DNA from: Musa acuminata AAA Group
Lineage: Eukaryota > Streptophyta > Magnoliopsida > Zingiberales > Musaceae
Direction of reading: 5' to 3'
NCBI RefSeq assembly: GCF_036884655.1
Contig: NC_088340.1
Coordinates: forward strand, 9,194,501-9,258,500
DNA: 64,000 nt
Both the position numbers and the translations under genes were made by a program. Positions 25,891 to 39,971 of the stretch are shown in pieces (the first letter of the stretch is position 1; each line of letters opens with the position of its first letter). Below the pieces are notes generated by a model. The model was not told the DNA's origin. It worked only from the letters and a program-made list of their open reading frames with translations, and made no database searches.

Positions 25891-26091
25891 TTAGTTGAAG
25901 TAGGAGACCACGAAGGAGAGGAGGGACGCCCCGACGAGGGCCGCCAGAGCAGGGACGGTTGCGAACGCGCCGCCCGTCGGGGGCGGAGGCGCTGCCTCAG
26001 GGGCGCCGTGGTGGTGGCCCTCGTGGGCTAACGCTGCCGTGGCGGAGGCAGCGGCGACGATGGCGACGCAGGCGAGGGTCTTCGTCTCCAT
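25891..26091 (-). CDS. AGP23: AGP23-like arabinogalactan peptide
   Basis: A 66-residue reading frame. Residues 1-22 form a signal peptide (METKTLACVAIVAAASATAA, cleavage likely after ALA). The short mature core has Ala-Pro and Pro-Pro-Pro-Pro sites suited to hydroxyproline glycosylation. A hydrophobic C-terminus (PALAALVGASLLSFVVSYFN) acts as a GPI-anchor signal or membrane segment. The GASLLSF tail and overall size fit the AGP23 group of AG-peptides, cell-wall and plasma-membrane proteoglycans. The His-rich HEGHHHG directly after the cleavage site is unusual and could bind metal ions; that is speculation. The frame is isolated, with its own TATA box about 110 bases upstream. Confidence 0.85.
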   Translation of the reverse strand: METKTLACVAIVAAASATAALAHEGHHHGAPEAAPPPPTGGAFATVPALAALVGASLLSFVVSYFN

Positions 26092-26198
26092 GGATGGGGT
26101 GCCCTGTTCACGCCCGCAGTCACCTCTCCCTCTTGCTCTCTCTCTCGGCTCGTGCAGGCTTGAAATAGGAAGACGAGACTATTGGTGCGGGGGAGGTG

Positions 26199-26206
26199 CT
26201 TTATAG
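26199..26206 (-). promoter_or_regulatory. TATA box of the AGP23-like gene
   Basis: The minus strand reads CTATAAAG 108 bases upstream of the ATG, followed by a CT-rich leader. This is an unusually clean match in sequence and distance. Confidence 0.6.
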
Positions 26207-26910
26207 GGTAAGTCCGCTACTATTGCACATCTGTTTTTTGTTTTCTAAAACAGTTTTCGCGTGGAAAGTGTTTCGGAATCTAATTCTTAACATTTTTTTG
26301 TGTTTATTAAGGGAGTTGACCAGAGAGGTCAACTCAGGTCGAGCTTTGTTGCGGAGAATACGACACTAACTCAGCCCAATTAACCCAAATTGCAATGCCA
26401 ATATAGAATTAAGAGTGAAGTCGTAGAATATATGTAAAGAACGAAAAAGCTGGAGAGAGATGGAAGAGTGATTAGAATGGCCAGCTTGACATGACAATTG
26501 CAAAGACCCTCTGCGTTGACTTTCTATTTCGTAGTACAACATGAAAGTACAATGTACCAGTACGTAAGCTAAATTGGTTATCTCTTACCTCAATGATAAT
26601 AAATAATAATAATAAATATGACCAACAATAATCATATATCTTTTGTAACTATTAATCTCAACAACCAATTTTCAAAATAATAAATATGACAAAAAGATAT
26701 TAATCTCACCTTATTATTCAAGCTCAATTTTGAATATCAAGTATATCATATGATGGTATTGAAATTTAGAAAAATAAACTAAAATTAAAGGCATAATAAA
26801 TGGGTAAAACAATGAATGAAAGTTATTCATCTCTCACATCAGTGTTGAAGCCCTAATTTTTTGTTTCTCTTATCTTACATGACTCTTAAATCCGTATACA
26901 ATGTTTTAAC

Positions 26911-27201
26911 CATGGTATGTAGTACCGAATGGTACCATTTGATACGGGCGATACGTATCGGTACGTGAATCATCTGGTATCGCTATAGTACTACAGTATT
27001 GCACTGTAACAGTGTTACAGTATTATAATGTTATACTGTAGCAATGCTACAGTGCTACAGTACGAAAAAAAAATATATACAATTATTCGATACAACAGGG
27101 TGTACCGCTCGGTACACCCTAGTATATCACTTAGTACATCGATATCGTACCGTACCGAGCTAATCTCAAAACATCGGTACGGTATAGTTTTGCATACCTT
27201 G
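26911..27201. mobile_element. hAT-type MITE, copy 3 (291 bp)
   Basis: It begins CATGGTATGTAG and ends GCATACCTTG, flanked by GTTTTAAC (26903-26910) and ATTTTAAC (27202-27209), matching at 7 of 8 bases. The interior shares GTGTACCGCTCGGTACA and CGTACCGTACCGA words with copies 1 and 4, plus CTACAGTA/TACTGTAG palindromes. It is intergenic and non-coding. Confidence 0.85.
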
Positions 27202-27209
27202 ATTTTAAC

Positions 27210-29100
27210 TACAATAATATCTTCTCAAAAATCACGAGTAAACCAATAAAACTCCTCAAAAACAATGGTTTAGACTTAATCCATCGAGAATTGACTTTTA
27301 CGATGCATTCGTACTGTACTCACTTTCTGAATGAGCATTTTGACTTTTCGTTTGGCCGTACTGCGATAGGATGGGACGTTGGAGTTGTTTACTTCTTTAG
27401 AGGATGGATATGTGGGTTGACATTCTCTAAATATATAATCCAACGTTCGGTTTGGAGAGCATAGCGACTACTAACTATAATTTTATTTATTAGGTGTCTA
27501 CATATATTTTGATAGTGAAAGCTTAATTTAATATATAAAACTTTCCATAAAATATACATAATCTTATCTTATAAATAAAAAAAATCATATTCATGATTGG
27601 AGTATATATAACTTTGAATTGAGATTATATTATTCGTAAAAGGTAAGTTTTTCTTTTTAGCTGATGACAGCAGCATGCAATAAATTATAAAAAAGTTATA
27701 TTTTCACCGATTAAGCTAGTTAATACTTAAAAAACATAAACTTAACTCATCATGACAGAGGCGTCATCATGTCCATATATTTACGATAGAATATATGATA
27801 ATTTTTTTAGTTTTCTAAGAATTATTATCAATCTATCAATTGGTACACATCTTGTGCTATCAAAAGGCTTTGATTTGTGTTCAGTGCATTTATGGAACAT
27901 TTTCTCCGTTTAAATCAAGCAAAATAACAATCATAATTGGTTTGATGTTGGAAGTGAAAATATAATATTTTTAATTAATTTTATATTAAAATGAGTAAGA
28001 TTAAAATTGATTTATAAAGATCAAATATATCATTATTAATTTTAATTTAAATATTTTAATAAAATAATTTAAGTCAAAAGTCAAATGACTCGTTATAACG
28101 TGAAGTCACGAGCTACGCCTTATATGTACCAAGAGTTTGACCTAAGTCTTTATTAAGAAAAAATTATAAAGAATTAATCTCACATAAAAATAGGTGAGAT
28201 TAAGATTGATTGATAATTATATTATTATCAATTTTAATTTAAATATTTTTATTAATATTTTAGATTTGATTTAATTTAGGTTAAATAAAATTGATAGACC
28301 AATTAGTCCTAATAAAAAAATCTAATAATTATTGTGCTCCTAATCATGAAAAACATTAATTATCATCAATCTTATCTTACAATAAGAAGTTGTCTATTAT
28401 GTATTTGTAAAATTTGAAAATAAATATTTTTGCTATTGAAAATTTTAATATAATATATATCCCTCCAAATATTATTATTCTTTTTGGATGTCATCATTGT
28501 TGATATCCATAAAAAAAAAAACCTAAACTAATCACTCTAACACTTATTATCATTATCTTGTTAGTGTTAAAAATTATATAAAAATAAAAATACAAAATAC
28601 TCCTAATATTTTTTTCTAGGATCATAATGAGATTTTAAAACAATTAATATTAATTAGAGCTTCAACTAAAAGCTAAATTATGATAGCTAATGGTGACCAA
28701 CTATAAAGATATGCATGTGGATATATATACTAATCTTAAAATAATAAGGGTAAATAGGAAAATTACTGTGTTAGTGAGAAATAGACATGGGCCTTTATGA
28801 CCCATTTCAAGTTCATGGGACATATTATGCTTAAGCCCTCCATATATCTTCAATTTTCCATACGTCCCCAATATTTCATTTAATATTTATTGTAGTTTGA
28901 CAAAATGATGATAATAAATTTATTACTTTTTCAGAAAATGCCCTTTTAAATTTACAAAATTATGCATCCCAAATTGTCTAAGCCTTAATTATAGTTTGAA
29001 TGGCTGTCGAGTGAAGGGCATCTTTGCAAATATACTCCTGTTTGAAGGCCACATTCGAAACGTGTATATGTAAATAACAAAATTAAAAGGGTGATATTGA
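27210..29100. other. AT-rich spacer with diffuse internal repeats
   Basis: No gene is seen. ATTAATTTTAATTTAAATATTTT-type phrases recur at about 28035 and 28225, each preceded by GAGTAAGATTAAAATTGA-like or GGTGAGATTAAGATTGA-like words, pointing to an old duplicated or dispersed repeat. The composition is very AT-rich. Confidence 0.5.
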
Positions 29101-29112
29101 AAAATAATTCCC

Positions 29113-29280
29113 TATATATACTCTTGCCTTCGTCGATTTTTTTTCTTGTCCGCTTCGTTCATCAAGGAGCCCTTCTCTTCTCGTGGAGACGCCTAGGGTT
29201 CGTTCTTGATGGGCGCGGAAGTGCTCGTCGCCGTCGCGCTTTCCATGGTGGATCGATTGAGCGCCTAGATCGGTACGTGA
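29113..29280 (+). promoter_or_regulatory. Promoter-like site and possible first exon of an unidentified transcript
   Basis: TATATATA at 29113-29120 is followed by a CT-rich leader. Then comes a 19-codon ORF (ATG at 29209, TAG ending 29268) and a strong splice-donor word CG/GTACGTGAAG near 29272. The local GC content jumps above the flanks. This looks like the 5' end of a transcription unit, but I found no downstream coding exon that matches it, so it may be a non-coding RNA, a decayed gene, or a 5' leader with an upstream ORF. Confidence 0.3.
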
Positions 29281-29538
29281 AGTTAGTTCTTGATTTGATC
29301 GTCTATTGATGCATCTGATCTTATATGCACACACTACCAAATAATTTCTGGAATATAACCTAAACTTGGATCGTCAGATCTATCCGAACTCTTTCTTTTT
29401 CCTCTGAAACTTCCGAGACAGAACTCAACTCAGTCCGTATTGCCGCAATCTCGGTTGGTATTTTATCTGCATTATATAGCAACGGGAGTCACTCGAACTG
29501 GTCATTCGAGGTTTCGTGTTAGTTCAAAACAAGATTTA

Positions 29539-29540
<2 letters not shown>

Positions 29541-29577
<37 letters not shown>
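29541..29577. repeat. (AT)n microsatellite
   Basis: A 37-base AT run. A similar short run lies at 32425-32451. Confidence 0.9.
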
Positions 29578-29579
<2 letters not shown>

Positions 29580-32420
29580 GTTGGGATACAGGTGCTCATA
29601 TGGGATCTATGTATATGACACCAAGGTTTCACCTGGAATTGTTGGTCAGATCTTTTTCTTATTTGTGATGTCCTATGAGAGTGCAAAATTAAATTACCAT
29701 AACATACAGTCTTTTTCAGTTACATCACCGTTATGAGAGGCACACATTTTTTTAATCTGTTGGTTTAGTTGGAACTGCCTTGCATTAGACCATGATCTAT
29801 ATCTTTGCATTTGAGTTGGTTTTCACTTCTTGCAATGTATATCCCCAACAATCCCCACCAAGAAAAAAGAGAAAAACTTGACCATGTTAGGCATTGATTT
29901 CAACAGTGTCCAAGTGCATGAACTTTAACTCTTGGAGCTACTGAGCTCATGCGTGCTGCCATTCCCACACAACTGCAGGTATATTATATATTCAATTTCT
30001 TTATTCTGTTAAAGCAAGATCAAGATTAAGTTTTCAAGGCTGTGGAGCAGTTTTTCTTCTAGTACATCTCTTTCTGTAGTTTTTCTTGCTCTGTAAATCG
30101 CCTGATTCTTTTTATTTCTACAAAGGTCTTCAGCAGATTAGCATATTAGAATTCGGTAATAAGGGATCATTATTTGGACCAAGATTTTCTTCGAGTGACC
30201 AGAATTGCACTTTGGGAGTAGATACTGATTGATTTGACAGATCTGGAAAATTAGTTAATCGGTGCAACATTCATTATTGTGCATGATGAGATATGCATAA
30301 TTTTACAGTAATCAGTTATCCAACATAAACTCAATAGATGATACTAACTTGTTTATGAGATACCTGTCATACAAATTCTCATCCATTGTGCCATCTTTAA
30401 ATTGACAGCTTTCTGTCTCTCATTATCTGCATCTCCTTTGACATCGAAACCTTCAAATGACATCCTATTCTTAGTTGGGTGAGATTCAGCTATTTATTTC
30501 TTCATCTTCGTTGCCCTCCATGCCTTTTATCCAAGCCTCGGTGCCTTCTTCATTTTCTAATCTGGCTCTAATTAATGCTTCGAAGTCAATTCAACTTCAG
30601 CTATTTGTTACATGCCCCATTCTATATCACCATTTAAAGTTCACTTCGACCTTTTGGGACAATGGAATCCAACTTAAATCCATTTTTTAACAAAAAATAA
30701 GATGTAGGCAAAAATCTGAGAACCCAAAGATTCTTCAAAAATTATTGGTTGTCAGGTTTTTTCTTCTACAATTTTGGTTGGCCATTAAATTTAATCTGTT
30801 TGGCATGATCATCTGGACTGGTGCAGCTGCAGTCTAGTTTTTAAGATTCTTGAAGGATTACTTGAATCAGTTTTCTAATCTCTTCATATCAGTTAAAGTT
30901 GGCAAGAAAAGAAGTACTCAGTATTGAATTATATACTTTTGTATGTTTGCTTCTATGTTGACCGGTGGAGTGATGACTTCTGTCAAAATGCACAGAACAC
31001 CTCCATGAATGATCTGTTCATGGCCATAAAGAATCTGTTCCAGAAGTTTTTCTTGGCATGCCTTTCATGTTTCCTTCATTCATTCCCAATGCTCTAAGAT
31101 GTAGTTCTTAAATCAAGAGACTATTTACCAACTAATAAGTGGTCTAGCCAGTGCTTTTTTGAGCACCTCCATTCAGGATTTTATGCTGGTGCCTAGATAT
31201 ATCATTCACATGTTCAGAAGAGTAACTAAAAGAAAAAAAAAATTTAAGAAGAATAGCAAATACCAGACTTTAATACCTTCAATTATCAGTTATTATTTTC
31301 ATCCTACATCCTAACTTTCTCACACTTATGTTAATATGAGTAGTATTTCTGCCACTTTCAGCTGTGTTACAATCTGTATTTATATTAGATCGAACCATTA
31401 CTGGCATCATTTTTCAATTTGCTTTGCTTATGGCAGAGCAAGGAACTTGATCACTCTATTGCAATGTTAAATAATATGATCTAGACATTTCTTTCATCCG
31501 GCTTTGGCTTTTAGCTTTATTCTAACTTGCATATTGGTGTGTTACCAGTTTGTATATCTTAAACATGAGCCTTTATAAGGGAACGAGCTTATAGTTGTGG
31601 TCCTGGTTGACTTTATCTAGTCATCATCTAAAATGCCTTACATTGCAAAATTCCAGACAGGTTCTTTTCTTGCTGCCATTCTTAATTATTGTGTACAGGT
31701 GTCATTCTTATATGAATTATCTTTTACTTTTATTCTTCCTACAAATTTAAGGAGAATCAAATTTCATGTTGTTGGTCTTTTAATCATCTTATTTACAAAT
31801 TGTGCTACAATTCTTTTGCTATTGCTGGTGGACTTGTTTCAGTCTGCATCATATCAGCCGCCATTATCCGAGTAGCTTGATTAAATCCTTAGGCACTAAT
31901 CTGGACTGTGCAAGAGACATGACATGCATAACTTCATTCACATAATTAGCCTTTACTTCTATATAGAACATATCTCTGGTGGTTTCCCCATGCATTCATA
32001 TTAGAGATGATTGATTGATTTTATGAAGAATGTTCACTTATTTAATTATCTGATAAGCATTCAATGAATTTTTCCGTTGATGTTTTTTTGTATTCTTGTG
32101 AGGCATTATAAGAGATAATAAACATTAAGAATATCCAGCTTTAGATTTTCTATACTCAGTTCTTATGATAATCAATCAATGATCACAATATGACTAATCT
32201 CCTACTCTTGGTTTCTCATATTATCCTTTTAACTTATTTTTGACTAATCTAACTCTCATTTTCCTCATGATTAGGGTTGGAAACAGATCAAATATAAATT
32301 ATATACTTGGAAAACCTTATTTATACCTGCTATTAATCATTGGATGCAAATATGAATATAAATAGTGGACAGATTCTGAATTTTTTAATCACATTTGTGC
32401 TACATAGATATGGTTACATT

Positions 32421-32455
<35 letters not shown>

Positions 32456-35400
32456 GCCATATATGTTAGCGACAAATAGTTAAGCCATTGATTTGGACCC
32501 ACTAATGATATTTCTTATAGAAAGCCCAGAAAGCAAATGTCAGAATAGTAAGGGAGAATGGAAAAAGGAGCAAAAATGTACCTTGAAAACCATCACAGTT
32601 ATCACATATATTTTAGTTTGATGGTTACATATATTGAGGCCCGTATATGAATATTGACTCACAGTCTCATCCATGTCTAAGATAATTAAATTAACAAAAT
32701 TTTGATATAGATGCAGATATGTGATCGATTTATAATGATAGCTAGGCTAGGCCTTGAGCTACAACATAACAAACTCTAACGGATGATCCATCCGACCCAC
32801 TTTCACACTTTAGTAATATAATATCATCTTTTTTGCTTAACTCTTACAATACTGTTCCTGAAAAAAAAACTCTCTACTATTTACATACATCCAGATTTCC
32901 ATGCATTACTATGGTTGTATAGTTTTGTTCACTTTCCACCTTCTACAACTTTGGTCTTTGGTATTCTTTTAGTATATGGATTGATCTCATTATACACAAC
33001 TATGCCTAGTAATCTTCCATAGGAATAAGCAGGATAGGAATTTCTTCTAATATCCAATATCAAGATATATTTGCATGCAGATGTGCTTGTGTGCATATGT
33101 ATATTTCTCGTTTTCCTTCCATTTATATGTATTACAAGTTACACATAGGTGGGACACACACGTGGCGCTTTATTGGGTATTAAACCCCTGACTCGTGGAA
33201 AAATTCTCCTTGATACAAACTTCTTGAATGGTGATTCAAGTCAATATCATGTTGAAATACTCTTTTTTATGTTTAGTAATGCATCATTTTTTGGTTCAAC
33301 TTCTTAATTAATTCTTTTTCTGAATCCTTCATTTTTTAGTTTTAACAGAATCGATTTTCATATAATATTTTAGCAAAATCATTTGATTCTTTCTGAACAC
33401 TATTAGTTAGATTTGTTGGAGAAGCTTAACATGAATGAGTGGCTGATAATGAGGATGTCCTCTCATGGTGCTACCATGGATCAGAAGAGATGATTTCAAG
33501 AATTTTCAGCAATTGAAACTACCTGAAAAAGCAGAGAATCTGGAGGTAGTTTTGTTATGGCAATGGTTTATAGATCAGTTACTTGATATGCTGAGTGAGT
33601 GAGTTTTAAATCAAGGATATCAATGAACTCAATCAAAATGTAAGCAGAGGTATACATAGAATATGTGGAAAGCTTCAACTATTGAAATTTCATGAACCGG
33701 GGGGAGAGGCTTTAAAACTAGTTGTGAAAAAAGATGACAAGATACAAGAGGAGAAATACACAGTCTTGTTGAAATAATGATATCTAACTCTAAGTTGGAC
33801 TGACATTCGAACTCGGAAAGTTTTACTGCATTTTGAATTTATTTTCTAAAAACACATGAAACTCATCAAAGTGACCTGAACAGAAGGTAAAGTAATAGTT
33901 TTATCATGAAACTTGTGGGTATTTAGCCATGAACTGAATGGGAAGATTTTATTGTTGGTGCCTTTAGCCCTAGCTTGATGCTCTGTTGCTGAAGCAACTA
34001 CTAGGAGCTCTTATCACTAAACAGCCGTCGTTGCTTAAAGGGTTGACAAGTATATTTATATTTTTAAGGCCCTTAGAGGATAAGAAATTCAAGTAGGAAG
34101 AAAACTCTCATATAAAAGAAAGAAACCAGGAATTTATGGATTGATTTTTATATAAAAGAAAACTGTATGTATCTTTAGGTTTTGCTAGAAGACATGTAGG
34201 TAAAACACTTTAATAAGGTTTCTCTCCAGGAGATTTAGAAAGGGTGAGGGATTATGTGAGAGGAGGGGTGCAATGGGCTTTGAACTTGATTTCTGATTAA
34301 CTCAAGATAACTTCTAGTTTATACCCCATGATGAAAAATGAAGTGTTTCTCTATGGATATAGACAAGTAGCATCGAATCATATGGATCTTGTATTCACTC
34401 TTGTTTTAGGTTTATTTTTTGTCATTGATTTTCTTTGGTTACATCAGATTTGTTGTTAGTTAGGACATGATTAATTTGTCTCGTTAGAAAATGATCAATT
34501 AATTGACGGTGAATGAAGTCGGCCAGCACGTCAAGGATGACAAATGGTTTCACTTAACTATCAACCATCTATAAAGGTTTCATGGTCCTCTTCTTATCAC
34601 ATTCAGGAAAAAGTCTCATTCATCCAAACTGTTAGTCAACAGGATTATGGGAGCTTATTCAATACTGAGTGTGGGAGTTTCTTCCAGAGATTGATTTCTT
34701 CCAATCTTTCGGCCATGGATCCTTTACCTTGTTAGGTAACCAATCTTGATGTGGTGGGGATCACAAGTGGCCACATTTAAAAGCAAAGAAGAGAATAAAA
34801 GCCATTCACCAGCTAAAGGAGAAACATCATTGATTTTGTCATAACTCATTGGGAACCGTGGGGCTCTTAACACATTTTATGCCAGCCTATATCATAGACT
34901 GACGACTCTTCAAAGCCACAGAAAGCTGCTGCGCAACCCATTTCACTTGTGCCTGGGGTGGGAGCTGCAACAGTTAGTTATGGGCACAGATAAAGAGCTG
35001 GCTTTGAAAGGTTTCTAAAGTTATGGGCAGGGACCAATTTGTTGCTGGCTTCTAAATAAATGCTTGGTAATTGAAGCATTCTAGGTTCTTGCTCACGCTG
35101 TCTCCATGCGCTTTATCTTTCTTGCTGTCTGCTTGCAGAAAGGTAATGCGATTCTCCTACTAGTCTAAATGTTCTTAAATCAAGTCATAAAAATAATATA
35201 ACCTGTCTTCTTAATAGTCAAGTCATAAAACCCCCACCGGAGGAAGTCAGTTAATCCTTATTCATCCGGTCTTTGGCAATGGTGGAAAAATGGAGGAGGA
35301 AGCTAAGAACACGTAGATGATAGGGAGATTATGCGCAAAACAACTGCAGTGCAGTTTGATGTATCCTTGCTGGCTCTGATTGGGACAAGGCTGTGAATCG

Positions 35401-38295
35401 TTGTACTGAGAGACTTTCCAGGGCACGAGTCTCGATCAGCTGCAGCTGTGCCTTGAAACAGAGTGAGCAAAGAGGATTAGTGGTAGTCTGGGGATGTCAT
35501 GGGCCTCCCAGAGTCCTTTGTTCTTTTTGTCCTGGGGTCGCGGTGGTGACCAGTGGGAGGACACAAAGGCAAAGTGAAGGGATTCTGATGCTTGTACTCC
35601 AAATTCTGAGGAAGGCTTCAGAGTACGGAGCACACAGTAACTCTTGGCTGCACCTCATCAAACCCCCTCCCTCTCTGCTCCACCTTAAAAGCAGATAACA
35701 ACACACACCCACTCTTTTTCTTTCTTTCTTTCCTTCTTTCAACTTTTACCCACCTCTCTACTCTTACTCTTACATGAACCATTTCCACCGCAAATCGTAC
35801 CCGCAAATCATTTCCACCGCAAATCTTTCAACTTTGACAGTGAGTGGTCACGTAAAAGCCTTTCTATGTTCAAAGTCTGTTGTTTGACCGCTGACAATCT
35901 TCACACTTTTGTTGACGAACTTAATCATCGTTCGATAAGTAGCTGAGGCTGAAGCAAGTTTTGGGAAACAGTCTCTCCACTTCATGAGTGTTTTGGTTGA
36001 TCTCTGTAGAGAATGCATAAAAGAAAGAAAGTTGTCGTTTGTGTGTATTTAATGCGATCCTTCGGCTGTTACTGGTGTATAGTTAATGGGCCTAAATTGG
36101 CCTATAGTTCTCACATCATCTGTCTTCTCACAGATGAAAGTTCTTCAAGCTCTTACTTCCAAGATCATGGTGTGCTTGTAGCAAATCCATGCATATATAC
36201 ACTTGATTGTTTCTGATCCTACTCTTTGCTTGTCCATTTAGTAATTTGAGACAGTTTGTTGCAATCCAATACGATATGATAGTTAATCATCTATTAATTT
36301 TGTCGAGCCTTTTTTTTTTAGCGTTTCTCTCGTTTCCGATGCCAAAGCCTAGTTGAATTTTCATCTGTTTTCCCACCATTTGTTCCATTCTTTCTGCTTG
36401 CCCATTCAACTTCTTGAAACGTGCTTGCTCTTTTACCATCTTCTCGGTAGTTTCCTTGGATACCCGAAGACTACATTCAAAGATGTGGATGTCTTTTACT
36501 TTAGTTTTGTTGCTTTTTGTAGAGATAAGACACATCAAATTTTATTCCCTATATTTCTTGGTGGCATGCATTATTCCCTGATTTGATCTGAGAGCAGGAG
36601 GGTGGCCGTGAACGTCAATGTTTGTCTTTTCTCGCGGTCCGAAGAACAACGAGAAAAAGGGAAGGAAAGAAGAGTAGAAATGTTCTTTTTGTCATAAGCT
36701 GCCCCCACACTTTTTGCCTTGCATCTTTGTTCACATGCTCTTCCTTTCTTCTCCCACAAGCTTCTAAACTGACCTTACTCTCCAGCAAAAGGTACGTACC
36801 CAAATGCACACAACTTCAAGTCATAGGTGGAGAACAGCATCCTTGGCTACTAAAGATTGGAAGAAAATTTCTTTTTCTTTTCTTTTGTTTCCTTTTTCGT
36901 TGTTTTCTTTTGATGGTACGACGTAATGGTGGCGGAATGATCGGTTTTTCTTGGTACTACCTGAATTAGCCTTGAAATATGTTTTATTTTTTTTTCAAAA
37001 AATTATTTCATGCATTGGTCTAACGAAATCTTCCTTTGATACTTCAATCAGATCTCAAGTCGGAGAATGCAAGGACTATAAATGCATAATAAATATAGAA
37101 GAGATGAAGGGTAATTAAAGAGTACAAATGAAGTCAACAGCGAATTAGACTCCAATTATGATCCTCGTACGATCATATAGAGATTGTCGATGTATTTGCT
37201 GGTGAGTCCACTAAGGTGACACTAGCGAGCGATGTTGGCCAAGTTATGACTCGTTAATATCGTCATTGAATTTCTGCAACATGTTAATCTGATCAAATAG
37301 TCCTATCTCTTGTTCCACATCAGTCCTCAAAGTTATCTCCTAAAAAGTGGTCAGTTTTCCTGACTTCAACCAGTAGTAGTTCTTTTATAATTCTTCAATT
37401 CAGCTAATATCAATCGCTTGCAAACTATAAGTTTCTAATTTTTGATATTTCGCCTGAATATATATATATATATATGATCTCTTTAATGGAGACATTTATG
37501 ACATTTTTCTTAAAAAATAATATTATCGTTAGTCTGTCTATGATTAATCAAATGTTCGATCTGACCTTCTAATTAGGTTGAATGAAACAAAATATTTTTG
37601 TTTCTCTTTTTTTTTTTTTTTTTGCTTATTCCCTTTTCTTGTGAGTATATCTGATCTTGTTTACCACCACAGAAGGACAGAGACTTCAATTCTTTGGTGC
37701 TGTTCTGCATCTCATGGTAGTAATTCATGGATTATAATATGACAGGGATAGTGGGGTTGGGAATTTGAACAATCCAGCAAGCACTACAGCGATGGTTGAG
37801 AAACTGCATGCATGGCTCTCTCCGACTCCCTCGTTCCACACCTCGTGATTCCATTCCAAGGGGACAGAGCTGGCCCCCATGTATCGGAATGTGAACAGGA
37901 ACATGGCATGAACACTGATGTCGACTGAGAGAATGGTCGCGTTCACAAGGTCAAAACAATAGTGAAGTCGTCTGCTCTTCTTAATAGGCCATTGACATGT
38001 CAAAATTATGCAGAAGATGTCAAGGGTTGGGACTGTTGAATGGGGGGTGGGGGGGACCTCGGGATTTCGACCTGACATCCGGAGACAATGAGTTCTGCTG
38101 TCCCCATCTGGGTATGCCTCTCTCTCTCTCTCTCTCTCTCTTGAAGAAGCATTAAAGATAAGATATGATTTCGATTATAATTCATTTATATATATTTTTT
38201 CTTTGATCCCAACCAAGAAAGTAAGGGTCCATATGTCGTTTCACAAATTGATTTATTCTTTTGTTTTTTAGAGTAATATAGAGTGTAGATTAACT

Positions 38296-38298
<3 letters not shown>
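29578..38298. other. 8.7-kb stretch without a supported gene
   Basis: The DNA is AT-rich with pyrimidine tracts. Frames up to 117 codons (for example 36622-36969 plus and 37725-38078 minus) show no domain, no splice partners and no compositional shift. A 10-bp inverted repeat (TTCAAAGCCA at 34909, TGGCTTTGAA at 34999) is the only local structure I noted. Parts could be introns of the transcript suggested at 29.1 kb. Confidence 0.5.
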
Positions 38299-38380
<82 letters not shown>

Positions 38381-38484
38381 GTATATATATGTATATATAT
38401 ATATGTATATATATGTATATATATGTATATATATGTATGTATATATATATATATGTATATATATAGATATATATATGTATATAA
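38299..38484. repeat. Compound (CT)n (AT)n with spaced ATGTAT interruptions
   Basis: About 17 CT units run directly into some 150 bases of AT repeat. The latter half is interrupted by single G bases (ATGTAT) at spacings of 10-18 bases, giving a higher-order pattern. Confidence 0.95.
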
Positions 38485-38816
38485 TCATGGTAAGAATCAG
38501 AATGGGCATTTTTAGTGTTTTAAGTCTTCGTATCTTAGGAAGTGAGGATAAGAATAACTTGGTACATGGTGATTCGTGCTATTATATGGTAATGCATGTG
38601 AAGCTCGAAGTTCAAAGCAATAGCATGGCGATGGGGTCGGTTCTGACCTCGCTCGCCAGTGTCTGGTTAATAATCGACAAGAACAACACCATCAAATCAA
38701 GGGACATGTTCATGTTTGTTTTAGGCTTCCAATGGGCTCTCTCATGTTCTAAGCCATTTGCCCGCTTGATCTTCCAATCTTTATAGAGTTAGGGGATTTC
38801 TTTCACTAGTTGTGTG

Positions 38817-38857
<41 letters not shown>

Positions 38858-39930
38858 ACTTATCAATCAAGCTAAAGTTAGTATCTTTAAACATATATCG
38901 GATGAGATTTTAAATTTTTAATCAATAAATCTGATATGTATTATCAAATTAATGTTTAATACATGAAAAAAATACTATTTTGAACTCTTATCATATAACA
39001 AGTAGATATGATATACCATAATCAGATTAAAACTATATTAAAAGCTGATAATAAATTGGACTAATATGTAGAACTTAACATGTTGACCCCATTGGTAATT
39101 CAAGCATTTTAAGTTATGTGATTCAAGATATAATTATCACATTCAAGCTTGGAACCAATCGAGGGACCCTAACAACTGGTGCAAAAGCGATCTTAATCTT
39201 TTCTAAGTTCTTGAAACTCTAAATCTTTAACCACAAACGAGCGATGAGTTCCTTTTGTGCTATTACATGAATCTTTCTATACAGGCGAAGAGTAGATTGC
39301 GAGTTTATGATGCATTAGAATGTTGTGTAATCTTCTGTACCAACGGTTTATGATCTGTTGGTGTTTTTGGTTCTTATTTTGAAAGTGTGAATTAGTTTAA
39401 TTAATAAATAATTTATAATTTATCATTATTATTATTATTATTTGGTTAGAACCTCTTTTTCATCATTTATTTATCTTATTGAAGAAAAAAAAAATTATGC
39501 GAAAGAATGTTTTTTCTTTGCTATTAAGACAATGAAATATACTTGCAAATGAATCACGATTTCTGTTAAAACACTTTCGTCCCAACTTCACATCATGTTA
39601 CTAAATGTACGAGTGACATTCTATTTGAAAAACTGCTACGAACAGTGTGGACGAACGTGTAATGATAAAAGTGCGAGCAGAAGAAGACAAAAAGAAGGTA
39701 TGAAGGTTTGTGTCAGGTCATTTTTATGGGGTTTGAGACTATTACCGCTCCACAGTGCCACTCCATCCCCCAAGTCATAAAGGACTTGTGGTTGATATGA
39801 CCTGTCGAACATCCTATTCTTCCCTCTCCTCCCTCTTCTCTCTCTCATTCCACAACTCCATTCACGGTTACGTGTCTCAAAGATCAAATGCGATGTTCTA
39901 TAGTTTTTACCTCGTTTATTAGTCTCTTTT

Positions 39931-39971
<41 letters not shown>

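Noticed and set aside
34909..35008. Inverted repeat TTCAAAGCCA/TGGCTTTGAA as a possible microRNA hairpin
   Set aside because: Pairing does not extend beyond 10 bases on either side and no known plant microRNA sequence is present.
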